From assembly GCA_029204225.1 (NCBI GenBank), contig CM055104.1, positions 49,078,933 to 49,142,932 on the forward strand: DNA of 64,000 bases. Direction: 5' to 3'. This DNA is from Diphasiastrum complanatum. Its lineage: Eukaryota; Streptophyta; Lycopodiopsida; Lycopodiales; Lycopodiaceae. The number at the start of each line of letters is the position of its first letter. The first letter of the stretch is position 1. This document shows positions 45,091 to 57,364 of the stretch, piece after piece. The notes beneath the pieces are model-generated. The model saw nothing but the letters and a program-made list of their open reading frames with translations. It made no database searches and was not told the origin of the DNA. Made by a program: the position numbers and the translations under genes.

Positions 45091-45780
45091 TGTGAAAAAT
45101 TGCCTACATTGGCAAATCTAGCCATGTAGAATATTGTACATTTTGTCAATATTGTTTGTTGGTTACTTGAATGGCCAAAGTGCCACTTGTACATACACAC
45201 CTAAAGTAGGTTACCACGAGTCAAGAGGAGTGGTTGTGTTCATTTGGTAGTGATTCCTACTTTGTAGGATCTAAATCATGATTTATGATGAGATTTGTAC
45301 CTACCATGCACCTACCAAGCATGACTCTTGGATCTAGGTTAGGGTTTTCACATTAGGGCAAGAAAATGGAGTCTACTTCCTTATTACATGCTGGATTTTC
45401 ACCTAACTTAGCAAAGGAAGTGTGTTTTACTATGTATTTCCATTCTCCATAGTGAGAAGATAGAAACTTTTTGGAGCCTCAAGGAGAAACTCGTGTTTCT
45501 TCTCATTGTATGGTGATTACTCTTGATTTCCAATGAAACTTAGCTTGCAATTTGTAAACACTGTCTACAGGCCGTACTATAGCCTTATTTCCACACGTGT
45601 GGAGTTGGGTTACACTTATTGATCAATGCTTTGATTGTCTCTACTTGTTTTCTATCAAGCTGCTAAACTACATCTTGTTTTCTGATGACTAGTTTTTGAT
45701 AGATTGTTTAACAAACATACAATCAACCTTGTGGATCATTCAACGATCCATTTATGGTCCTTAGTACTGTACTTTTCAAA
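45091..45780 (+). repeat. CP7 LTR (family E, 690 bp)
   Basis: Begins TGTGAAAAAT right after MISKARFEE of pol and ends ACTTTTCAAA (TTTTCACA in the copy at 59,123). CACACGTGTG at 45,592-45,601. The primer site TGGTATCAGAGCC follows at 45,781-45,793, and a second CACACGTGTG in the leader at 45,943-45,952. Confidence 0.88.
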
Positions 45781-46073
45781 TGGTATCAGAGCCAAGTACA
45801 AGGCTATTGATCAGTGTTTGAATCTAATCCAGTTTTAGCAGGTTTTGGTGCAAAAAGCTAGTATTGGAAGGGCGAGCTGGTATCCAGGTTTTGGTGAGGG
45901 AATTTGATCCCAAACTTTTTCAGGATCAAAATCCGTACTGTTCACACGTGTGGTCATCTCTGAACCAGCATTTAATAACCCATATTCATTGGAACACATA
46001 AAATTCATTTTGGTGTCAGTTTGATGTAATTTTTGGTGCAAATCCTAGCATAAGCTCTCAACAGGTACGTGAG

Positions 46074-46529
46074 CTACTTCTCAGCTGACACAATGTTCTT
46101 TGCTCCAGAGTTATGTAGTGACAGAAACAAATTCTTCATCTTTCTTATGAAAGAAGTGAGGTCTTTTTCATCCCACTGCAAATTCGTCAATTGATCTTTT
46201 AGCATCATGATTTGACTTTTTGATCTCGTTTGAAATCCGGTGAGTAATGCATCCCACATCTCCTTAGCTTTGGAGAGTGTAGCCAGGTCTAGTGTGAGTC
46301 TATCTTCGATGGAAGATGATAGCAAGGCTACTGCCTTGTCGTTTTTCTCCCTCCATTCGTGTAGCTCCTTGCCTGTTGTCCTAGGCATTTCTTCTGTGCC
46401 ATCCACCAAGGGGAAGAGTCCTTTGCCCTTGAGTATCAAAGATGTCTTAACTTTCCAGGCTAGAAAGTTAGATCCTGAGGAATCAAGTATTGTGCAGATC
46501 TTGCTCTGCATGCTACTGATTGAAGCCAT
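46074..46529 (-). pseudogene. CP6 gag N-half
   Basis: Frame of 151 codons from ATG at 46,529: MASISSMQSKICTILDSSGS, NFLAWKVKTSLILKGKGL, then LATLSKAKEMWDALLTGFQT and FIRKMKNLFLSLHNSG. It resembles the gag of copia elements with a two-knuckle tail. The rest of gag is missing to the left, where the leader of CP7 ends near 46,055. Confidence 0.82.
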
Positions 46530-46647
46530 TAATGCTTCTTGGAGTCTTTTCTCTTGTTGATGGTTGTTTTTTGAATGTTTGGCCTCCTGGATCTGCTAGC
46601 TTCTTGGCTATGTCAAAATATGACAGGATGGGTGGCTCTGATACCAC

Positions 46648-47343
46648 TGATGGGGAATGAGAAGAATAATTCATGAAACAGTCGCGAAGAAACCGCGATT
46701 TCCTCTTGCGACTCGGATAGAGTTCAGATGCGATCGCTGGACACTGCCAGTTAAATCACTCCTACAGTCTTCTAGATTGTAGTCAGGCACTGCTGATCTA
46801 CGTTCATAAATTTAATACAAAATTCAACATAGTTTCAACCAAGGTGCGGAATTCAAATGAACGAGAAAGAACTCAGACATACGATTAACAGCAGAAGCAT
46901 TTGCATTTGAGATCAGACACAACACAAATTGACATGTGCGCAAAGGCTACGGTATCATCTATTGATTTTCTTCTCTGATTCTTCAGGCACTGCATGCAAA
47001 TCCACGCAATGCATTGGCATGAGAGAAACACGGTTCTCTCACGAGTAATCGTCTCGCTTTACTAGCAGACAGTTGGATCTCTATGGATCCTGATCACAGA
47101 GCTCGTCTCGCACGCAGGCAGACTTGTTGTCTGTATTTCGTCTTGATTGCTTACTAGCATCAGACTATTACATTACACTATATGTGTATTCTGTTGATCT
47201 ATATGTCAAGTATCATCCAGTAAGTATGGTCTCTCTATGTGAATCTAAGATTAGAGTGATTAGACATCTACAACTAATCAGGAAATTACAAGAGTGGCAG
47301 ATTAGCCACGACCTAAAATGTATCTGCTGATGTCATACCATCA
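46648..47343 (-). repeat. CP6 5' LTR (family D, 696 bp)
   Basis: Matches the left LTR. The primer site GCTCTGATACCA is at 46,635-46,646, with one base between it and the LTR. Confidence 0.88.
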
Positions 47344-47738
47344 GATTAGATATTTGTACTTCTGGGTACTTGCATGATCTTGCTAGTACTCTTTGGAGCG
47401 TGCAGGCAGGAGAAGGTTTCGTTTATGTCGTTGGTTTTGTTTTGGTCGTTTTGCCTTCTCTCATACTGGACCGCAAAAGATTCTCGTTCGTGAATCTTTC
47501 GTGTTCGCAAACCGTTCATCTTCGTCTGCTTTGACTTTCATGTTCGCGAATCGTTCGTCTTCGTTTCCTTTGACTTTTGTGTTTGCAAACCGTTCGTCTT
47601 CGTTTCCTTTGACTTTCGTGTTCGCGAAACTTTTCGTGCTTCGTGTCTCTAGATCTTCGAGTTCGCGAATGTCTTTGTCGGGCTGAGGGTTGAAAGCTAG
47701 CAAGGCTTTGTAATTAGAAACGTTTTGTTTCTTCAATT
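47344..47738 (-). pseudogene. Pol 3' tail of a tandem family D copy
   Basis: Matches 38,581-38,977 of CP6: LKKQNVSNYKALLAFNPQPD, then 13-residue FANTKVKGNEDER repeats open to the LTR. Family D similarity ends near 47,738. Confidence 0.82.
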
Positions 47739-48655
47739 TCTTAAGGATATCAACAAGACTTTGCCTCACACCTATGTGGACACAAAATTGCAATTAAAAA
47801 CTAATAGTATTCAAAATTCAAGATGATTCTAAAAGATATATCATGTACAGTGCTTGCGGGAAAAAAAATTTCAACCTAACACAAAACCTATTAAAAAAAG
47901 ACTTGTAGGCTTTTTAACAACTGATGGGGCCAAAGCCTACAATTCTATATGGAGAAGGCTTAAAAAAAAAATCTTTCAAGAAGGCTTTGATAAAAGTTTG
48001 GCTCATTGTTCAGTATAGTCAACAAGCATAAGAATGGAATCGACATCTTTTTCTAAAAATTGATTGTGTAAAAAAACTATAGGAAATTAACTTTTAAAAA
48101 ATCGACAACATTTTTTAGATACAAGCAAAATATTGTTGAATGTTTTCAAATGCAAGAAATTTTTGTGTAACAAAGTAGGTGGATTCATATAAACCTTATG
48201 TTACATAGCTTTATTAAGCCAATAGACTTCTAAAAAACCACAAGAAATTAGGGTGATGCAATAATCTATCAAAATGTTAAAATTTTACATTTTGATTTTA
48301 ATAATGATGAAGAAATACTTGTATGATTTTTGTAGTTTAAAAAGAAGTAAAATGAAATGCATTTGTTAACACTTTATTGTGGGCCACTCAAATAATGTAT
48401 TAAAGCCTAGAGCCATACTAATCATTTCTAAAACGTCGAACCAAATTTTTTTTATATGAAAATAAAAACCTATAATTTAATTTTTGATAGGCTCATATCC
48501 TATAAGTGCTCAAACATGTAGGTTATGAGAACCTATAAAAATTTTCTTAGTAGGTGATTTAAAAATCCGATAGGCTTTTTTCAATGGATTATAGGTTTTT
48601 GGCAAGCATTGAGATTCATGTAGGAAGCATCTAATCTGATTGATTTTTTGTTCTT
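47739..48655. other. No gene seen
   Basis: AT-rich non-coding DNA. Words like ATAGGTTT and AACCTATA recur near 48,470-48,600. Confidence 0.45.
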
Positions 48656-49680
48656 TCATTGATGAACTATATTTCCATGTGAAAGAAAAGCACAATGAAC
48701 TTTGGTCTTACCATGTCCAAAGAAGCGTAACTGGTTAGAATCTTGGGCAAGACTAGAGTTATAGGCTTTTGCTTTGGCTATTCTCTCTAACAGATTTTTC
48801 ATAAAGGGTAAGGGAAAATGGTCTTTGCTAGTAAAGACATTGAGCTTCTTGTAGTCCACACAAATTCGAAGTTTTCCATTTTTCTTAGGTACCACCATGA
48901 TCGGCGACACCCAGTTTGTGTGCTCTAGTCGTAGATCCTTCGGATACAGTGTCCATTCGGCCTACTACAACATTGTCTTGAGGGGTTCTGCTATTTCTAT
49001 GAGATGTTCGTTCATTAGAGGCTCTCATGGATCTGGACCTTCAAGATCTTGGGGCAAGCTTGAAACGATGTGGATCAACATACGTGAGAAATTTTCATCC
49101 TCATACTCACGACTTTCGTCCAAGGTAAACACCTGAAGAACTTCTATTTCCTTCTCACTGCAAATTCCTTGTAGTGGTTCTTGGGGTATAGCCTCTAGGC
49201 TCATCATAAAGATCAAATCATGGAACTCGATTCTAGAGATCCATAAGTTCTTGGATATAAGAGACCAAGCTATTACATCTTGCAGTTCACAAAATTTTGG
49301 TAATAGTCGACGTCATCAGCTATCACAAAATCTTTTTTGAAGATCTCCAAAAAAGCTTCACAAGTCGTGGGCTTCATTGTCAGATCTTGCCACCACCACA
49401 ACGCCTTGCTGCGTAGGAATAACATGCCACTTTCAATCTTGTTCTCATCAGGAATTCCAAGTTGAAATTAGCTGCTCCACTTAATGAGCCACTTCACAAC
49501 TTCTGGTTTCTTCTCCTTCTTCTCCCCTGAGTAAGTTTCAGGCTAGAATCCAATATTCAAAGAAGACAATAACTTTATCAGGTTCAGTTGAACTTCCATT
49601 TGCTGATCTCTTAAATTATTTCAATAAATCATGTCATCGAGCACCATACTCAATTGCTGGCAAATTTGCATGTACAAAGG
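48656..49680 (-). pseudogene. Ty3-gypsy RT relic
   Basis: The minus strand reads SPIMVVPKKNGKLRICVDYK and KLNVFTSKDHFPLPFMKNLL, the start of gypsy RT, near 48,900-48,780. It then decays before the first catalytic Asp. Upstream (49,216-49,025) is an acidic frame ending SSLPQDLEGPDP. Further right no domain is certain. Stops interrupt every part. Confidence 0.7.
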
Positions 49681-50398
49681 TATCGTAGGATTTGCAACTT
49701 CTTTAGCTATCTTGAATTATCTAAAACAAAAAATAACTAACTAAAGTTAACGAATATGTCTATTCTTAAGAACTGTGATCAATTCCATCTAAAACTGACT
49801 CTAGTATGGTCAAATCATGGATCTTAGTTCATTTCCTAGATAATTCAAAAAACTAAGAAAAATGAAAAATTTTAAATTTTTGGATATTAACTTTTTTCCT
49901 AAAATTCACGTAACTTAAAAATTTGACAAAAAGTACAACTACTATATATTCAATTGAAATTCAAAAATAGACATTCAGTTCGATTTCTAATCTTACTAAC
50001 ATAATGTCAGTTCGGCATGCAAAGCACATGACATTAACTACAAATTGACTATTATAGAATTTTTATATAAAATTCAATCTTACGAAAATTGTCAGCCAAA
50101 TTCACTCATTTATGACCCAACTGTCAGAGTACCTGCGTATGACCACTCAAAACGATCGCAAATCCCTCATGCATGTCAAAAAAATTATTAGAATCACCAT
50201 GCAACAAATCCATACAAGCACAGTACTTCAAATCAGAAAAAAAAAAAAACATGCATGCAATTAGAACATTGTCAGATTTAAACAACTTTACTCACAAAAT
50301 AGCCAAAATTTTAAATAGCCATATCTTGAGCTACAGTGCACCAAATTAGGCACTGTAAAGCGCTATACAGAGGGAGACCGAGTGGCCGAGATGATTGA
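49681..50398. other. No gene seen
   Basis: AT-rich non-coding DNA with several A runs, up to the family C LTR fragment. Confidence 0.45.
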
Positions 50399-50781
50399 TG
50401 TGAAAGATTCAACTAGTTTCATCACATTTTGCAATATTTTCATATTTGGCATATTGAGGCCAAAACTTGTTTTAGACTTAGAGGTTGACTTTTCAAAGTT
50501 CATTAGTCTAAATTTCATTTGAATAAACACTTTTTGAAAGTGTGGGAAAGATAGAATGCGCGTTTGAGTAGATTCAATTTGAATAAGTTGGGTACATTGA
50601 ATCTAGACCCAAAATTAGTAAGGTTAGCATTTTGGTGGGAAAGCCAAGTGACCAAATAGGGTTTGGACCTGCTATAAAAGGATGTAACTCGTGGAGAGAG
50701 TGATCTTCTCTCTTCTCTATTTCATTTCATGCTTATACATGGTTCTCTTGGGTTCTACTATCCATTGGTGCACTATCTTGG
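50399..50781 (+). repeat. Family C LTR fragment
   Basis: Starts TGTGAAAGATTC, matching the inverted TGTGAAAG/CTTTCACA ends of the family. From about 50,492 it matches the reverse complement of 33,090-33,372. It has a TATAAAAGG box at about 50,674 and is cut after CACTATCTTGG. It supplies the outer LTR end missing from the other family C copies. Confidence 0.85.
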
Positions 50782-51199
50782 TAAATTCTTTAGGCATTAA
50801 TTTTTAAAAAAAGATACATGATCTAAAAAAGAGTAAGTTAACTCCCAAGAAATCTCATGGGTGCAAGTGTGAGATCATCTGATGATGTTTTTTTTTTTCC
50901 ATAAAAGCAGAATCTGCATCTGGTCATTCATATAGCACAATCTGCACCTGCTCAGTCATCAATGAGCAGCCGGCAATTGGGGACCGTCCATCTCTACAGA
51001 GCAGGAAGATGCTGCCAAGCGTGCTTAGCACTCATACGATACGTGGCAAGCATCCGTCCGCGCGGGGCGAAACATGCGGTGGCCATTAGGAGGAATGAAA
51101 GAGGGGGCTTGTTGCCCATTGCCTCCTAATGAAGAATAAAAACAGAGGCAATAATTTTTTGTGTCTGTCTCATGCACCGCAGGCAAGAATAATTGCAGG
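50782..51199. other. GC-richer non-coding stretch
   Basis: No gene seen. About 50,990-51,130 is richer in G and C than its surroundings, with an ACGTGG word at 51,041. It could be a promoter or leader of an unseen gene, but nothing proves it. Confidence 0.35.
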
Positions 51200-51426
51200 G
51201 TTTTGGGAGCGAAGATGGAATAAATATAGAGATCAGCGTGCTTCGTGGCTGTGAATTGCGATCCATTTCACAAAATATATATATGTGTGAGTTGGGTTTT
51301 GTGATTTGATGGGTTTTCAGAGTGAAGATGGAATAAAAATTGAGATCACCGTGCTGCGTGGCTGCGAATTGCGATTCATTTCACAACATATATATATACA
51401 TGTGAGTTGGGTTTTGTGATTTGATA
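51200..51426 (+). repeat. Tandem duplication, about 113 bp
   Basis: Two units with GAAGATGGAATAAA, GAATTGCGAT, CATTTCACAA and GAGTTGGGTTTTGTGATTTG follow one another, each with an inner ATATATAT run. Confidence 0.85.
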
Positions 51427-52390
51427 GCTAGGCAGCATATGCGTTAAGTGAAGACATCAAATTCTGACTGCTCTTAATGCTGTTGTCAGCAGGGCTTCGA
51501 GGACAGGCACAGATTCGTTTTTAGGTGCCTACAATGCTACTGAATATTTGCTCTTACCTAATGAAATCAAAGAAACGGTAATTCTCATTATTCTTGTGGT
51601 TGTTTTTAAGTAAGGTAGAGTTCTGGGCGGGGGCTTCATACCTCGGAGTGCCTTGCCCAGTGCCCATGTTCGACAGCCTAAGCAAGGCTAATGGGGTGCC
51701 CCTGCCTGGGAGTTTACCTGGTGTTAAGATTTGGTGCGTGCTCCAGCTAAATGGCACCTCTATTTGATATAGAAAGAGGTTTCCAGGCCTCATCTCTTAG
51801 TCCTTCACACGTGTTGTTCTAACTTTTGAGTAGCTCACGCTTCATACAGCTCAACCCCTTGTTAAGACGGGTAAGACCTGCTGCGTGCTCAGTTTTTATG
51901 ATACTTTACCTGAGCTATTATTGGTGTGATACCCCACCTAAGCAAACGCACTACCCAGTTTGCATATATCTAAATGTAATTCAGTTAGGGAACACTTGGT
52001 AGTGCTGAGTGCACCCATTGCCCAGTGTTCGTGTACGCAAATGGGACTGAATTTCAGGCTGACCGTTGTGCACTACCCAGTGTGCAATGGGTGGGGCCTG
52101 AACTTTGGTTAACACTATTTGGATTCAGTTAGTGGACCACTAACTGTTGGGTGCATTAAATGTCGTGGGGTTTGATGAACTCATCACTCTTGGATGCTTT
52201 AAATGTAGTGGGTTTTTTTATGAGCTCACTTTGTTTTTAAGTTGTATTTGAACACATGTAACCATGATGTGATGGTTGCTCGATTCCATCAATTTCATTC
52301 ATCATTCCGAATGTAGAGGGATGGCTCATTAAAAATTTAAGAAGCATGCTGTGGTGATTCCAGAATCCATATTAATTCATAATACACAGT
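51427..52390. other. No gene seen
   Basis: Non-coding. A proline-rich minus-strand frame at 51,554-51,793 is unsupported. Similar segments with TTAAATGT and GTGGGGTTT words recur at 52,155-52,240. CACACGTGTT lies at 51,806. Confidence 0.4.
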
Positions 52391-52592
52391 ATGGCTACAA
52401 AAAAAGCTTAGATATCAAACTATGGATAGGATCTATTAACTTAAATTTTGAAAATCTAGTGTTGCTTCATTGAATCTATAGTAAAGCAGATTGCACAGCA
52501 TAAGCTATAAAAACGCTTACATATCAAACTATGGGATAGGATCTATTAATTTGAATTCTGAAAATTTAGTGTTGCTTCATTGGATCTATAAT
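52391..52592 (+). repeat. Tandem duplication, about 95 bp
   Basis: Units with ATATCAAACTATGG, GATAGGATCTATTAA and AGTGTTGCTTCATTG occur at about 52,391-52,485 and 52,502-52,592. Confidence 0.82.
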
Positions 52593-53187
52593 TAAAGCTT
52601 CCATCAAGAGAGGGATAGAACATAGAACCACTAGCAACGTACAAAATAATTTTTGTAGCTGAGTATAAACGTCTCTGTCCTCCCCACGGAAGATATAGGT
52701 AAATGGAAATCAATTCCAATTCCCACATAGGAAAGAAGCAAATAATACATTCAGCCACTGTACATTCAAAAATTGAGGAATAGAGTATCTGGCCAAGCTG
52801 CTGAAGTGGCTGAATTAATGACAAATCGTTTCAGTAAGATGGGCCCGATGAAGAATCTATCAAACTCCTAATATGTCATGAAAATAAATGAGATCTATCC
52901 TGTAAAGTTTTTCTTAATCAAATGAGTCAACTGCTAACATCCAATTGGTAACAGAATGTATAGGTCACTAAAATCAACTCTAAGAACAACGTACGTCTTA
53001 TACCATTGAAGGATACATTGGAATTAGTAAACCTGCAGATATAGGTTAAAAAACAAGTATTGCTAGCCAAGGATACTTGCTCGTAATGGTGAGACTGAGT
53101 AATGTTGATGGCAAAACCCATATTCAAAAGTTGAGTATAAGTTCTACTCAAACTAGTATGAATATTTTTTAAGTAGTTAACAAATTT

Positions 53188-53325
53188 CAGTCTTCTGAAG
53201 TTCTAGGAGCAGAAGCAATTTGATTAGCCTTACATCTGTCGCAAGGTCTCATTTCTAACATCCGTAGGACAAGCCCTTAGGCACTGGGTACAACCAATAC
53301 ATTTATCATCAATCCTCCCTGATTG
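53188..53325 (-). pseudogene. psaC: Nuclear copy of plastid psaC fragment
   Basis: The minus strand reads [19 protein letters not shown], which carries the first 4Fe-4S motif of PsaC (C-x2-C-x2-C-x3-CP), the photosystem I subunit that passes electrons to ferredoxin. After a one-base loss the next frame reads [20 protein letters not shown], matching the segment that follows in PsaC. It ends at a TGA before the second 4Fe-4S motif. The start codon region is altered. It covers about half of the 81-residue protein and cannot be functional. Its place in nuclear DNA among retroelements points to an old plastid transfer. Confidence 0.85.
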
Positions 53326-53340
53326 TGTCAGTGGATTATT

Positions 53341-54790
53341 GAACTTCCCAAGCCTGAGATTTTACAATATTTCACCTATGGCAATATTTCATGGATGATC
53401 GTCCCTTGGTGAACATGATATTAGTAGAAAATGGGGAAAAAAAATAACTAACATATATTTTTTGATGAAGTAGAAGAAGTTTGATACTCAAGTTCTGATT
53501 AGTATGACCTTTAGTTCCAACTTCCAATCAATAGGAAATGATATCAATCAATATTTTTTTTGTTGTATATCAAAATAACTTGTTAACTTTTTATGCACAT
53601 GAACATCTGTGAATAGATTACTATTCAGTTTTATTTGGATTCAAATGACTCTCTCACAATTTTAACAAATGAAACTGACTTCTACGATAGTGGCTGAAAC
53701 AATGACTTCTAGTCAGCTTTATCAGGGTTTTGTTTAGACACAACAAGGCAGTGTATGGCTTTCAAGTTTGGAAACCTATATCCATGTAAAGCTCAAACTT
53801 CATTGGAAGAGAACTCCGTTGCCATGTGTTGGGTGTGGACAAATGGGCTACCATGGAAATAAGGTGATTTATTTTGCCTTTGAACGATCTTTAACATCCA
53901 GGTAAGCTCATAAAAGTAGTTCACATCAAACTTGCTCCTTTGCAAGGATTCTCTCTGTCAAGATTTTGGTTACTATCATCAAGTTTAAGATCCCTGGGGT
54001 CGTAAGATCACACACTCCAACATTTGGCGTGTTCTGAGCACCTCCTTTCCTCTCCTTGAGGTCAAGAGGTTGACTCCACTCAGCCACAGAGGACATACAA
54101 GAAGGAAATTAAAAGGCAGGGGAATCAGTTGTTTTCCATTAGTCATACAAATCAGTATTGTAGGAAAGATTGAGTGTGTTCTCTTCTGTTTCTGACTCTT
54201 CCTTTCAGGCTTTCGTCGTCAATTCATCAGATTTATCATTGTTGGACGATCATAAGTATACACGTCTGTTTTAATATCCGTTTCAGGCTTTAATAACTGT
54301 ATTTTTTTTTTAACGTTTAAATACGTTTCGGAACGTACAGTACGTTCCGGCCCAAAAGGGTCGGAACGGGTTTCAAAGCTGCCAAGTGAGCTTTTTGACA
54401 ATTATCCATTTCGAAACTTACTTATGAAAGGTACTGGTGAACTGATAAACTTTATCTTGCTTGGTTTGTCCATGTATTCTCTGATCTTTGGAACAACAAT
54501 TCTGAAATTTTGCTGATTATTTGATGCTGTATGCGTAAGTACTCATGTACTTTTGTTGTACATTCCAGATCACCTTAAGCACGTTGGAATTGGGTATATT
54601 TTGGTGTTCTATGAAAGAAAACGGTTTCCGTGGATGCTTTCATCAATGAAGCTCTGATTTACTGTGGAACCTTGATCTAGATTCTGAAAAAGTCTTAGTT
54701 GTTATATAATGTGGATATGTGGAATGACCTTGAGTTTTGAGGGATACTGGCATGCATGATGATCATTGTCATCAGCAGAAGCATGAGATA
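53341..54790. other. Non-coding region upstream of the NPF gene
   Basis: No domain seen in any frame. It should contain the promoter and 5' leader of the transporter gene, but no element can be named with confidence. A 52-residue-scale open frame at 54,219-54,401 (minus) is not supported. Confidence 0.4.
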
Positions 54791-57364
54791 ATGTCTACTT
54801 GTGCACTTCCTGGGCAGGATGGAGCTTCTTACAGCCCAAACAATCTGGTTGGCAAGTTGCATACTGGAGGTTGGAAAGCTGCACCCTTAATTTTTGGTAA
54901 GGCCAAACCTCTTTAGTTTTGTTACATCTCACCTGAACATGTGCTCTATGCTTTCAATGTGGTCGTTGTGACTTGCCATTTTTGAATGTTATCGGAGAAA
55001 TTGACAGTGACGGAAATTTGTGAGCGGATGGCTACTCTTGGGTTACAAAGGAACTTAGTGACATATCTCGTAAATAAGATGCATTTCAGCATCCCCAGGT
55101 CAGCAAACATGGTGTCAAATTTTGTGGGGGCTTTATACTTGACTGCCTTCATTGGGGGATTTGTTGCTGATTCTTACACAGGTCGCTTCTGGGCAATCAC
55201 TATTTTTTCATCTATCCAGATTTGCGTAAGCAGTCTTCTCTGCTTGAATCTTTCCATTTAATAATCTGCTGCTAGACAAAAATGCCAAGGTCTGTCATAA
55301 GCATTTGACATGAAAGCATATTGGAGCTCTTGCGGTTGATCTATTATAATATTTCAGGGAAAATACTTTCATGCAAAATATCTTGAATGAAAGCATGATA
55401 TGTAGGTCTTCATTCCCATTTTTGGTTTGTATGGATGAACAAGAATTGCTAAGATTGGGTTTCATATGAACAGGGTATGGTGCTTCTGACATTGTCAGCC
55501 ACACTCCCAGTTTTGAGACCACCTGAATGCTCTTCTCACCAAGAAAGTCCATGCCATCCTGCAACTGGATTACAGCGAGCCGTGCTTCTATCAGGATTAT
55601 ATGTGATTGCGTTAGGAAATGGTGGGATAAAACCAAATGTGTCTTCTATGGGTGCAGATCAGTTCGATGAGAAGGATCCAGAAAGGCAGAATCATATGTC
55701 TCATTTCTTCAATTCATTTTACTTCATCATTTCCATAGGTTCTCTGCTCTCTGTCACCGTCTTTGTGTACCTCCAAGACAATCTAGGTTTTGGTTGGGGT
55801 TTTGGAATTCCAGCTTTGTTGATGTCATTTGGAATAGTCATCTTCTTCGCTGGTGCACCTTTGTACAGACACAAAGTTCCTAGAGGCAGTGCTTTGACCA
55901 GTGTTGCCCAGGTCTTGTTTGCTGCTGTACGAAAAAGAAATTTGCCATATCCATCAGATGGAACCTTATTGTTTGATGGTTCTAATGACAATAAGCTTGT
56001 CAGGATAGCTCACACCAATCAATTTCTGTAAGATTCACCTACTTTTGTAGTGATAATCTATTGTTGTTGTTGATGGTCAACAAATGAGTCCTTCTGTGTG
56101 AGAGTTTGTGGAGACATAACTTTCATGCATAACCTACATTGCAGATTTCTATGTCCCTGAAATCTTTGTTTAAAAGCTATTGAGATGTCAAATGACTAAA
56201 ATTTAACACTTTTTTGTCACTTCCTTGGAGGTCAATCAGCAAACTCATTCAAATGATTTAGAAGGTTGAGATGCTCACTCTGATTCTGAAATTATATGAA
56301 ATAGGCTATCAGTACAATCAACTACCATGTTTACAGGTTCTTCCTAAGTTTATGCAACGTTTATCCATGATTCACTAAGATTTCCAATGACTGATGCAAG
56401 AGATTCTAACATCTAATTGGAAGCCAACTGTTAAAAAGTCTTTACAATGATTCAAAAGATTGAAGCTGCTGTTAAGAGTGGTTTGGGACCTGAAATTGAA
56501 TTCAGTACTAAAAGTTATCTTTTCACTTTTAAAACTGTGAACAGGTTTTTGGACAAGGCAGCAATTTATTCTGGTGATGAAGATGCTGAAGAATGCAAAG
56601 ACCCATGGTGGCTATGTACTGTAACTCAAGTGGAGGAATTTAAAATGATTATCAGGATGTTACCGATATGGGCAAGCACTGTCTTTGTCTGGACAGCTCT
56701 TGCTCAGATGGAAACATTCTCAGTTGAACAGGGTGCCACCATGAAAAGAAATGTTGGTCCCTTACAGTTCCCTCCTGCATCTTTGTCTGTGTTCGAACTT
56801 GTAACTGTGTTACTGTTGTTGCCCGTTTATGACAGATACTTTGTGCCTTGTGTGAGGCAGTGTACTGGATATGAGCAAGGAATCACATGTTTGCAGAGGA
56901 TTGGTGTTGGAATAATCTTTTCCGTATTTTGCATGGTTATTGCAGGATTTGTAGAGATTTTAAGAGTGAAAGAGGCTAGAGATTATGGACTTCTGGATAA
57001 GCCAAATGAAATTATTCCAATGAGCATATTCTGGCTTGTCCCTCAGTATTTTCTTACAGGAATCACCGAGATTTTTACACAAATAGGACAGCTTGAGTTC
57101 TTTTACAGAGAATCACCAAATCATATGCAGGGTCTTGGTACTGCCTTATATGTTAGTACTATTGGTATAGGACATTTTTTGAGCAGTTTCATTGTGTCTG
57201 CAGTCAACACATTAACAAGACATGGGGATTACCCTGGATGGCTTGAAAACAATCTCAATGTTAGTAGACTGGACTACTTTTACTGGTTACTTGCTATGCT
57301 TAGTCTACTAAATTTTGCTATTTATGTTTATTGTGCACAACACTATCGACCAAATAAAAGATAA
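54791..57364 (+). CDS. NPF: NPF (NRT1/PTR) family transporter, four exons
   Basis: Exons 54,791-54,896, 55,008-55,225, 55,474-56,027 and 56,545-57,364 join to 565 residues plus stop. All introns are GT-AG, with phases 1, 0 and 2. The protein is a proton-coupled MFS transporter of the POT/PTR group; in plants these move nitrate, peptides or hormones across membranes. Seen: TGGWKAAPLIF before helix 1, the proton-coupling ExxER motif as EICER (residues 38-42), GGFVADSYTGRFWA (PTR signature 1), FNSFYFIISIGSL (signature 2), DPWWLCTVTQVEEFK at the start of the C-terminal half, and NHMQGLGTALYVSTIGIGHF near the end. Length is normal for the family. Start ATG chosen because the frame before GGW is open only from there and fits the usual short N-terminus. 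No lesion seen. The substrate cannot be told. Confidence 0.9.

Larger units (their letters stand above)
42931..46055 (+). mobile_element. Copia element CP7, family E (defective)
   Basis: Plus-strand protease, pre-integrase, integrase, linker, RT start and RNase H C-terminus, then a complete LTR (45,091-45,780), primer site and leader. The gag and 5' LTR are missing, and RT-RNase H is deleted between about 45,049 and 45,050. The LTR is followed by a primer site and leader instead of host DNA, a sign of recombination between tandem copies. Confidence 0.86.
37886..47738 (-). mobile_element. Copia element CP6, family D, interrupted by CP7
   Basis: Minus strand. From the right: pol 3' tail of a neighbouring copy (47,738-47,344), full LTR (47,343-46,648), primer site and gag. 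Plus-strand sequence with CP7 follows (about 42,540-46,055), then zinc knuckles, protease, integrase, RT and RNase H, and the 3' LTR (38,580-37,886). The pol tail in front of the right LTR means this LTR is shared between tandem copies. Many stops and frame changes make it inactive. Confidence 0.87.

Noticed and set aside
51554-51793. 79-codon proline-rich minus frame
   Set aside because: No domain or repeat relation was found, and the flanks look non-coding.
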